Shown: in pieces, positions 1 through 5,814 of the stretch
Layout of the letters: the number at the start of each line of letters is the position of its first letter
Position numbering within the stretch: position 1 is the first letter of the stretch
DNA from: Chloroflexota bacterium
GTDB taxonomy: Bacteria; Chloroflexota; Dehalococcoidia; SHYB01
DNA: 10,652 nt
Direction of reading: 5' to 3'
NCBI GenBank assembly: GCA_016200725.1
Contig: JACQEE010000079.1
Location: 1 to 10,652, forward strand
The notes under the pieces: generated by a model
The model's input: only the letters and a program-made list of their open reading frames with translations
What the model was told of the DNA's origin: nothing
Database searches by the model: none
Position numbers and translations under genes: made by a program

Positions 1-84
1 TCGCTGTAGCCATAGCCCCGAGATTCTAACAAAGCCCATACCTACTAGACGCGCGAATGGCCTCTGTGTTTGGATAGAAGGGCT
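1..84. other. Leader upstream of tsaD, no gene seen
   Basis: Two of the three forward frames hit stops within the first 30 bases. The third stays open but shows no recognisable protein. A short ATG frame beginning at 57 stops at 75-77 and is not a gene. I see no convincing -35/-10 pair and no hairpin. The tsaD promoter may lie here or further left, outside the window. Confidence 0.4.
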
Positions 85-1113
85 GTGCGAATCCTCGGCA
101 TCGAGACCTCCTGCGACGAGACCTCTGCTGCTGTCGTCGAAGACGGCACGCAGGTGCTATCCAACGTCATCTCGTCGCAGGTCGAGTTGCACGCTCGCTA
201 CGGAGGCATCGTCCCGGAGGTCGCGTCGCGACAGCACGTGCTCCAAATCCTGCCGCTCATCCGCGAGGCGCTCTCCCGAGCGAAGGTCTCGTGGAGCGAC
301 ATCGACGCCATCGCAGTGACGTGCGGCCCCGGCCTCGCCGGCGCGCTGCTCGTTGGCATCAACACGGCGAAAGCGATCGCGATGGGCAAATGCCTCCCCC
401 TCGTCGGCGTCAACCACCTCGAGGCGCACATCTATTCGAACTGGCTCGCCGCGGCAGCCCAGGACGCCGAGCCTCCGCAGTTTCCACTTCTCTGTCTCAT
501 CGCCTCGGGCGGTCACACCGATCTCGTTCTGATGCGCGCCCACGGCGACTACCAGATGCTCGGCCGCACCCGAGACGACGCCGCCGGCGAGGCCTTCGAC
601 AAGGTGGCGCGCATCCTTGGCCTCGCCTATCCCGGCGGCCCGCCAATCCAGAAGACCGCCGAAACCGCTACCGAGCCCTTCTCTCTGCCGCGCGCCTGGT
701 TGAAGGGCAGCGATGACTTCTCCTTCAGCGGCCTCAAGACTGCGGCGCTGCACTTGGCGCAGGAGCAGGGCATTTACCCTGCGAATGGCGGCGACCCCAC
801 ACAGCGGGAGCGTGTCGTGGCCAACATCGCTGCTGGTTTCCAAGAGGCCGTCGTGGATGTGCTCGCCGCGAAGACCACAGCAGCAGCGAAGCGCCTCGGT
901 GTGCGGCAGGTGCTCCTGGCAGGTGGCGTAGCCGCGAACAAGCCGCTGCGCCAGCGACTTGTCGAGTGCTCGCCTGTCTCCGTTCTCATCCCGCCGCCCG
1001 TCCTGTGCACCGACAACGCTGCGATGATCGCCGCCTGCGGCTACTTCCAACTCCAGCGCGGCCATCGCTCCGGCCTCGACTTGGATGTGCAGCCAAACAT
1101 GCTGTTGTCGTAA
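85..1113 (+). CDS. tsaD: tRNA N6-adenosine threonylcarbamoyltransferase TsaD (Kae1/Gcp/YgjD)
   Basis: TsaD transfers the threonylcarbamoyl group from threonylcarbamoyl-AMP to A37 of ANN-decoding tRNAs (t6A) in the cytoplasm, acting with TsaB and TsaE, which are not in this window. The protein opens with the family signature [12 protein letters not shown]. It has the metal-binding motif NHLEAH, the glycine-rich ASGGHTD nucleotide-binding segment, LAGGVAAN and the C-terminal CTDNAAMIA with the metal-ligand Asp. Start choice: the frame also has a TTG at 70, but I prefer GTG at 85. It gives the usual [13 protein letters not shown] opening and puts the metal histidines at residues 111 and 115, the numbering of the E. 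coli protein. AGAAGG at 76-81 could serve as ribosome site, though its spacing is short. At 342 residues it is full length. The 272-base gap downstream suggests it is not co-transcribed with the next gene. Confidence 0.96.
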   Translation: MRILGIETSCDETSAAVVEDGTQVLSNVISSQVELHARYGGIVPEVASRQHVLQILPLIREALSRAKVSWSDIDAIAVTCGPGLAGALLVGINTAKAIAMGKCLPLVGVNHLEAHIYSNWLAAAAQDAEPPQFPLLCLIASGGHTDLVLMRAHGDYQMLGRTRDDAAGEAFDKVARILGLAYPGGPPIQKTAETATEPFSLPRAWLKGSDDFSFSGLKTAALHLAQEQGIYPANGGDPTQRERVVANIAAGFQEAVVDVLAAKTTAAAKRLGVRQVLLAGGVAANKPLRQRLVECSPVSVLIPPPVLCTDNAAMIAACGYFQLQRGHRSGLDLDVQPNMLLS

Positions 1114-1153
1114 CCGTCTTCTCTAGACCCTTTCGGACCGCCTCTGCTCTCGC

Positions 1154-1164
1154 GGGGGGGGGGG
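1154..1164. repeat. 11-base G homopolymer
   Basis: Eleven consecutive G lie 41 bases after the tsaD stop and about 220 bases before the DUF4331 start. It is non-coding on the present annotation. Such runs are prone to slippage in the cell and to length error in sequencing, so the exact count should be treated with care. Confidence 0.9.
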
Positions 1165-1298
1165 CTTTTCTGGTGCTTCTTAGCCACGCCCTTGACTAGT
1201 CCGTTGTCCGTCGCCTTCCTTGTATTGCAATCTGTTAGTGATCCGCTGAGCAAGCCCCGCCGTAATAGTTGCCGACCAACGCGGCGCAGGCCGCGGAA

Positions 1299-1318
1299 CG
1301 GCCCCCGGCCAGGGGCCG
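1299..1318 (+). other. GC-rich stem-loop upstream of the DUF4331 gene
   Basis: CGGCCCC (1299-1305) pairs perfectly with GGGGCCG (1312-1318) across a 6-base loop. No T-tract follows, so it is not a standard intrinsic terminator for tsaD. It may be a structure in the leader of the DUF4331 transcript or chance in GC-rich DNA. Confidence 0.4.
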
Positions 1319-1374
1319 GTGGAAATAGATCGGGGCAGCGCCGTGGTACCCGGAGGCCGCACCGAAAGCAAATT

Positions 1375-1381
1375 AAGGAGG
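1375..1381 (+). promoter_or_regulatory. Strong ribosome binding site of the DUF4331 gene
   Basis: AAGGAGG, a near-perfect Shine-Dalgarno sequence, lies 4 bases before the ATG at 1386. It fixes the start, which is followed directly by a good signal peptide. It is the strongest ribosome site in the window, suggesting that the secreted first protein is made in quantity. Confidence 0.8.
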
Positions 1382-1385
1382 AGAG

Positions 1386-2732
1386 ATGCGTAAACGATAC
1401 CGTATAGCAGGGGTCCTGGTCGCCGCAATGGTAGCCAGCGCCGTTGGGGTGCCGGCCGCATTCGCGGCCGATCACTTCGACTCGCCGAGCGTCGACGAGG
1501 ATCCGGCGGCCGACATCACCGACGTCTACGCCTTTCGCAGCTCGGAGAATCCAGCCAACCTCGTGGTCGCGCTGGATGTGAACCCGTTCGTGCTGCCGGG
1601 GGCAGTGGCCCGGAATTTCTCGCCGGACGTGAACTATTCGATCAACGTCGACACCAACGGCGACCTCAAGCCAGACGCGACGGTGAACATCACGTTCTCG
1701 GCGCCTGCGCCGGGTAAACCGCAGACGTTCACCATTACCGGCCTCGGTGCAAACCCGATCACGGGCCAGACGACAGCGCCCACACCGGGCAAGACGCCGA
1801 ACCCACCGCAGGTCACCACCGCCGGTCCCATCAAGGTGTTCGCCGGTCTGCGTGACGACCCGTTCTTCTTCGACCTCGTGGGCTTTCAGCGCTTCCTCTC
1901 GGGGCCGTTCTTGCCCGCAGCTGGCCTACGCCCGGCCGGCGATAAGCCTGTGGACACCTTCGCCGGGTTCAACGTAGGCTCGATCGTCATCGAACTGCCG
2001 ATCACCGCATTAACGGGTGCGGCGGACGCGAACACCAGCACCATCAAGGCGTGGGTAGCTACATCGCGGAAGGCCACTACCTCTCGCGCGGCCACGGGCG
2101 ATACCTCGTCCGGCAACGCAGTTCAGATCGACCGGATGGGCATCCCCGCGATCAATACCGCTCTGATTCCAGCGGACAAGAAGGACGCATTCAATCGCGC
2201 CGATCCGGCCAACGACATCCGCGACTATCGCGCGACGGCGCAGGCCACTATTACGGCCCTGCGCAGCGCCGTGGGATCGGTCACGGGCTTCCCAGCGGAA
2301 GACAAGCCCGGTGTGCCTGCCGACACCCTAGCGACGGTTCTCATCCCGGACGTCGTGACCATCGACTTCTCGAAACCAGTCCAGTTCCCGAACGGCCGGA
2401 GACTCCAGGACGATGTCATCGACGCCGCCCTGGGCCTCGTGCTCAACCGTGGCAACGTGCTCGGCGGCGGCCCTGGCGTCAGCGATGGCGTGAACGCTAA
2501 CGACGTTGCTTTCTTGAACACTTTCCCGTACCTCGCGCCTCCGCACCAGCCAGGCGAGGCTGCGGCGAGCGCGGCACCCGCCACGGTAGCGCCGACGCCT
2601 GAGGTCATGGTGAAGGAGGAGAGCAGCGGCGTGTCCAAGGGTGCGCTCATCGGAGCGATCATCGGCAGCATCGCCGGTGGCCTCATCATCGGCGGCGCCG
2701 CCGTCGGGATGATGCGCCGGAAGAAGGCGTAA
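1386..2732 (+). CDS. Secreted, C-terminally membrane-anchored DUF4331 protein
   Basis: Family of unknown function. Residues 1-28 are a signal peptide (RKR n-region, hydrophobic core, AFA before ADHFDSPS). The mature N-terminus DHFDSPSVDEDPAADITDVY is typical of DUF4331. So are IDRMGIPAINTALIP with KDAFNRADPAND (about 249-277) and NGRRLQDDVIDAALG (about 336-350). Residues 89-97, DTNGDLKPD, resemble a calcium-binding loop. A Pro/Ala-rich linker (about 386-408) leads to a single helix of about 23 residues (419-441) with glycines in a glycine-zipper pattern. The tail RRKK should stay in the cytoplasm. The body is therefore outside the membrane, held by its C-terminus; no LPXTG motif is seen. It is the first gene of a same-strand block with a TPR lipoprotein and two nickel/cobalt-type transporters. 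I infer a surface scaffold or metal-site protein for that system, without direct proof. Family assignment is strong, function unknown. Confidence 0.93.
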   Translation: MRKRYRIAGVLVAAMVASAVGVPAAFAADHFDSPSVDEDPAADITDVYAFRSSENPANLVVALDVNPFVLPGAVARNFSPDVNYSINVDTNGDLKPDATVNITFSAPAPGKPQTFTITGLGANPITGQTTAPTPGKTPNPPQVTTAGPIKVFAGLRDDPFFFDLVGFQRFLSGPFLPAAGLRPAGDKPVDTFAGFNVGSIVIELPITALTGAADANTSTIKAWVATSRKATTSRAATGDTSSGNAVQIDRMGIPAINTALIPADKKDAFNRADPANDIRDYRATAQATITALRSAVGSVTGFPAEDKPGVPADTLATVLIPDVVTIDFSKPVQFPNGRRLQDDVIDAALGLVLNRGNVLGGGPGVSDGVNANDVAFLNTFPYLAPPHQPGEAAASAAPATVAPTPEVMVKEESSGVSKGALIGAIIGSIAGGLIIGGAAVGMMRRKKA

Positions 2733-2762
2733 CGAGTCCGACTGCCTTATCGACAGCTCTTC

Positions 2763-2795
2763 GCCCCCGCTCCCCAGCCTAAGGGGAGCGGGGGC
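2763..2795 (+). other. Perfect 13-bp stem-loop between the DUF4331 and TPR genes
   Basis: GCCCCCGCTCCCC (2763-2775) and GGGGAGCGGGGGC (2783-2795) are exact reverse complements around a 7-base loop, AGCCTAA. The stem is very GC-rich. It ends 21 bases before the TPR start and has no T-tract after it, so it is not a textbook intrinsic terminator. Likely roles are a transcript-stabilising or processing hairpin that sets unequal dosage of the first and later genes, or a partial attenuator. Confidence 0.75.
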
Positions 2796-2816
2796 CGGAG
2801 AGAGACAGGGGGAACC

Positions 2817-4148
2817 ATGATCGGCGGGATGACAAAGCGAAGCGGTGTGTTGGCGAGGGTCACAGGCATCGCGGCCGCCGTCGCGGTGGTAGCGAGCGCC
2901 TGCGGGGGCACCTCCACCATTGTGAGCCCGGCGAGTGACACCAGCGCGATGCCCACCACAACGCTCGTGTCGTTCTACGAGCAGCGCGTCGACCGCGACC
3001 CCAACGACTTCTTCAGTCACAACAACCTGGCCACACTCTATCTGCAGCGGGCGCGCGAGGCCGGAGACGTTAGCGACTTCACGCGAGCAGCGACGGCGCT
3101 AGACCGGTCGCTCACGGTTCTGCCGCGCAACAACTACACCGCGACGGCCCAGCTCGCCACGGTGTACAACGCGCGCCATCAGTTCGACGAGGGAGTGCGA
3201 CAGGCCGAGCAGGCTATCGCCGCTGACCCTCGCGGCGCGATTGCCTATGGGGCGCTCGGAGACGCCGACCTTGCCCTTGGCCGGTACGGGGAGGCCGAGC
3301 AGGCGTATCTGACCATGGCGACGATCGATCCTGGGCTCCCTTCGCTCAGCCGTCTCGCTCGCCTCCGCGAACTGCAGGGCCAGCGGCCGCTGGCCCTGCA
3401 ACTCTGGTCCAAAGCCATCGTCGCGGCTACCGGCCGGTTCCCGGAGAACACGGCGTGGGCCAACGCCGAACTCGGCAATCTCTACTTCAATGAAGGAAAG
3501 GTCGAGCAGGCCCAGGGCCAGTACGAATTGGCACTGTCGATTTTCCCCGGATACGTATACGGGCTGGCCGGCCTCGGCAAGGCTTACGCCGCCCAGGGGC
3601 AATGGGACAAGGCGATCGGCTTTTACCGGCAGGCGATTGATAAGATCCCGCTTCCCGAATATGTGATCGCCTTGGGCGACGTCTACGCTGCCAGAGGCAA
3701 CGTCGACGACGCTAAGCGGCAATACGCGCTCATGAGGGCAATCGACAAACTCTACCAGGCGAATGGCATCAACACGGATCTGCAAATGGCCCTATTCGCC
3801 GCCGATCACGGTAGCCCAGCGGATGCGCTCGCCAAGGCGAAAGCCGCTCGCGCTGCGCGACCAGACATGTTCGCGGCGGACGCCCTCGCTTGGGCGCTCT
3901 ACCAATCCGGCGACTACGCGGCGGCGATGCCCCTGGCGCAGGAGGCGCTCAGTCTGGGCAGCAAGGACGCGCTGCTGCACTTCCATGCCGGCATGATTGC
4001 CTATCGCCTCGGAGACAGCGCGCTTGCCCGTCAGTACCTGGAAGACACGTATCGGACCAACCCGAACTTCTCGGTGCAGTATCAGGCCCAAGGCCGCCAG
4101 GTCCTCGGAGAACTGAGCCGGGATGCTACGCCCGCGGTGGGGAGATAG
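2817..4148 (+). CDS. TPR-repeat lipoprotein
   Basis: A 443-residue protein that begins with a basic n-region (KRSG...R), a hydrophobic stretch (about 13-27) and VASAC, a plausible though imperfect lipobox with Cys29. This suggests a lipid-anchored extracytoplasmic protein. A short Ser/Thr-rich spacer follows. From about residue 50 to the end it is helical tetratricopeptide repeats, for example HNNLATLYLQRA, AYGALGDADLALGRYGEAEQAY, NAELGNLYFNEGKVEQAQGQY, GLGKAYAAQGQWDKAIGFYR and LAWALYQSGDYAAAMPLAQ. TPR proteins act as binding scaffolds. The stop lies 2 bases before the next start, so translation is probably coupled to the transporter gene, and I infer a partner role for it. Start: ATG 2817 is preceded by AGGGGGA (2807-2813); a second in-frame ATG at 2829 would also give a good signal peptide. 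A 28-bp perfect palindrome lies within the gene. The ligand is unknown. Confidence 0.9.
   Translation: MIGGMTKRSGVLARVTGIAAAVAVVASACGGTSTIVSPASDTSAMPTTTLVSFYEQRVDRDPNDFFSHNNLATLYLQRAREAGDVSDFTRAATALDRSLTVLPRNNYTATAQLATVYNARHQFDEGVRQAEQAIAADPRGAIAYGALGDADLALGRYGEAEQAYLTMATIDPGLPSLSRLARLRELQGQRPLALQLWSKAIVAATGRFPENTAWANAELGNLYFNEGKVEQAQGQYELALSIFPGYVYGLAGLGKAYAAQGQWDKAIGFYRQAIDKIPLPEYVIALGDVYAARGNVDDAKRQYALMRAIDKLYQANGINTDLQMALFAADHGSPADALAKAKAARAARPDMFAADALAWALYQSGDYAAAMPLAQEALSLGSKDALLHFHAGMIAYRLGDSALARQYLEDTYRTNPNFSVQYQAQGRQVLGELSRDATPAVGR
3373..3400. repeat. Perfect 28-bp palindrome inside the TPR gene
   Basis: Fourteen bases are followed without a spacer by their exact reverse complement, centred on the GGCC at 3385-3388. 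The match breaks at both next bases (C at 3372, A at 3401). It contains PstI-like CTGCA at its left end and the 8-base NotI sequence GCGGCCGC at its centre. In frame it encodes LQGQRPLALQ in a TPR helix pair, and the opposite strand reads nearly the same peptide. I see no second copy elsewhere in the window. Confidence 0.95.
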
Positions 4149-4150
4149 CC

Positions 4151-5791
4151 ATGTCGTCTCTTCGACGAGCACTGTGGTTCCGCATCGCGACTCTAGCCCT
4201 GTTGCTTGGCGCTCTCGTGGCGCCTTTCATTGGAGGCGGGGAGCGCGCGCTGGCGCACCCGCTGGGCAACTTCACCATCAACCGCTATACGCGCATCGAG
4301 GTGTCGCCGAGTGAAGTTCGCCTGCGCTACGTCGTCGACATGGCGGAAATCCCGACGTTCGCGGAGATCACCGTCGCGGACGCCAACAACGATGGCCAGG
4401 TGAGCGACGACGAAGCCTCGACCTACGCCCTCAAGCGCCAGGACGAGATCGCGAAGAATCTGCACCTCGCGCTGAATGGAAGCGCGCTGAATCTTGATGC
4501 GCTGAGCCACGAGATCGCCTTTCTCCCAGGCCAGGGCGGTCTAAAGACCCTGCGCCTTGGACTGTGGTATTCCGCTCCGTTGCATGCGGACCAGGGCAAA
4601 CCAGTCGATCTGGCCTTCCGCGATGACAACTACGGTACGCGCCTGGGTTGGAAGGAGATCGTCGTCACACCGAGCGACGGCGTCACCATCGCCGGCTCGT
4701 CCGTGCCATCGCACGACGTCAGCAACGAACTGATTTCGTATCCAAACGACCTCCTAAAGAGCCCGTTGGACGTGCGCGAGGCGAAAGCATCGTTCACGAT
4801 CACCGGCATCGGGTCTGCGACAGGTTCGACGGCCTCAGCCTCCCCCAACGCGCCCGGCCATCGAGCGGATTTCCAGGGCACGAAGGACTCAGGCTTTGCC
4901 GGCCTCATCACCAAGCAGCGTCTCAGCGCTGGCGTGATTGCACTCGCCCTGCTCGCTGCGATGGGGTTCGGCGCACTGCATGCGCTCGGCCCCGGCCACG
5001 GCAAGGCCATCGTCGCGGCCTACTTGATCGGTTCGAAAGGCACGCCAAAGCACGCCGTCTTTCTTGGCCTGACGGTGACAGCCACGCACTGTTCCACGGT
5101 CTTCGCGCTGGGGCTGATCACACTCTTCGCCGAGAGGTTGGTGGCACCGGAGCACATTTTCCTCTGGCTCGGCGTCGCCTCAGGGCTGATGGTGGTCGCC
5201 ATGGGCCTCCTGCTCTTCGTATCGCGCCTGCGCCAGTCGCGCCTCTGGCCGTTCGGAAAGAAGCGAGACGCGACCGAGCACGCCCACGCGTATCACGGCC
5301 ACGATCATACAAACGACCATGATCGCGATCACAGTCACGCGCATGGGCACGACCATAGTCACGAGCATGTCCACGCGGTGACGCACAGCCACGGTGGCGG
5401 CGAGCATTCCCACCTGCCTCCGGGTGCCGATGGTGCGAAGGTGACGTGGCGCAGCCTGCTGGCGCTCGGCGTGTCGGGTGGCCTGCTGCCGTGCCCATCG
5501 GCCCTCGTGGTGATGCTTGGCTCCATCGCGCTGAATCGCGTCGGTCTTGGGCTGGTGCTGATAATCGCGTTCAGTCTGGGGCTCGCGGCCACGCTGACAG
5601 CGATCGGCATGCTGTTCGTTGGGGCGCGAAGCATGTCTGCGCGCTTCCATGGATCGGGGCGGTTCGCGCGCTTCCAGCCAGCCGCATCGCTCGCCATGCG
5701 GCTGCTGCCAATGGGAAGCGCCCTGGCGATCACCGGCGCGGGACTCGCGATCACGGTCAAGGCACTCTCACAGGCTGGCGTCGGCCTCTAG
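4151..5791 (+). CDS. NicO/RcnA-like nickel/cobalt transporter with extracytoplasmic N-terminal domain
   Basis: A 546-residue membrane protein of the NicO (nickel/cobalt transporter) family, closest in motifs to the efflux protein RcnA. A signal peptide ends in RALA before His36, so the mature protein would begin HPLGNFTINRY. Residues 36 to about 250 form an extracytoplasmic domain with an EF-hand-like loop DANNDGQVSDDE at 77-88. About six membrane helices follow (near 259-280, 302-327, 337-358, 433-461, 463-490, 515-540). The first carries HALGPGHGKA (277-286) and the fourth SGGLLPCPSAL, both NicO/RcnA hallmarks. Between helices 3 and 4, residues 377-421 contain 18 histidines, a likely metal-binding loop. 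Start: ATG 4151 lies 2 bases after the TPR stop, with GGGGAG upstream, and gives a clean signal peptide. Longer in-frame readings into the TPR gene are rejected. RcnA-like motifs favour export, but direction and metal are not proven. Confidence 0.92.
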   Translation: MSSLRRALWFRIATLALLLGALVAPFIGGGERALAHPLGNFTINRYTRIEVSPSEVRLRYVVDMAEIPTFAEITVADANNDGQVSDDEASTYALKRQDEIAKNLHLALNGSALNLDALSHEIAFLPGQGGLKTLRLGLWYSAPLHADQGKPVDLAFRDDNYGTRLGWKEIVVTPSDGVTIAGSSVPSHDVSNELISYPNDLLKSPLDVREAKASFTITGIGSATGSTASASPNAPGHRADFQGTKDSGFAGLITKQRLSAGVIALALLAAMGFGALHALGPGHGKAIVAAYLIGSKGTPKHAVFLGLTVTATHCSTVFALGLITLFAERLVAPEHIFLWLGVASGLMVVAMGLLLFVSRLRQSRLWPFGKKRDATEHAHAYHGHDHTNDHDRDHSHAHGHDHSHEHVHAVTHSHGGGEHSHLPPGADGAKVTWRSLLALGVSGGLLPCPSALVVMLGSIALNRVGLGLVLIIAFSLGLAATLTAIGMLFVGARSMSARFHGSGRFARFQPAASLAMRLLPMGSALAITGAGLAITVKALSQAGVGL

Positions 5792-5802
5792 CACATGCTC
5801 GC

Positions 5803-5808
5803 AAGGAG
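5803..5808 (+). promoter_or_regulatory. Ribosome binding site of the second transporter gene
   Basis: AAGGAG lies 6 bases before the ATG at 5815, in the 23-base gap after the first transporter. It fixes this start. The other nearby ATG (5795) is in a different frame. Confidence 0.75.
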
Positions 5809-5814
5809 AAGATC

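Larger units (their letters stand above)
1114..1385. other. Intergenic region between tsaD and the DUF4331 gene
   Basis: No coding frame here resembles a protein. Visible structure is an 11-base G run (1154-1164), a perfect 8-bp palindrome GACTAGTC (1194-1201), another ATTGCAAT (1224-1231), a 7-bp GC hairpin (1299-1318) and a strong ribosome site (1375-1381). The DUF4331 operon promoter should lie here, but I find no convincing sigma-70 pair. I see no cobalamin-box or other riboswitch consensus that would explain metal-linked control. No T-tract terminator follows tsaD. Confidence 0.5.

Noticed and set aside
157..1065. Long open frame antisense to tsaD
   Set aside because: No recognisable domain, unusual composition, and it lies wholly inside a secure gene.
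1192..1220. TTGACT as a -35 box of the DUF4331 operon promoter
   Set aside because: No acceptable -10 hexamer lies 16-18 bases downstream; the sequence there is C-rich.
1321..1347. GGAAA, 16 bases, CGTGGT as an ECF-sigma-like promoter
   Set aside because: The spacing is right and the leader would be short, but both boxes are too loose to claim without transcript data or related promoters.
1114..1385. Cobalamin or nickel/cobalt riboswitch ahead of the metal-transporter block
   Set aside because: I looked for a B12-box-like consensus and multi-stem layout and saw neither; only one short hairpin is evident.
2763..2795. Intrinsic terminator after the DUF4331 gene
   Set aside because: The stem is strong, but no T-tract follows on the + strand (the next bases are purine-rich), and the next gene starts 21 bases later.
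3099..3785. Long open frame antisense to the TPR gene, sharing a peptide with it
   Set aside because: It is a shadow of high-GC coding. The shared peptide arises only because the 28-bp palindrome reads the same on both strands.
3890..4150. Longer N-terminus for the NicO transporter reading into the TPR gene
   Set aside because: The extra residues overlap the TPR coding frame and look like an Arg/Pro-rich out-of-frame reading. ATG 4151 gives a clean signal peptide.
5279..5413. Tandem repeat or CRISPR-like array in the His-codon-rich DNA
   Set aside because: The repeats are irregular at base level and in frame with a membrane-protein loop; there are no constant repeats or spacers.
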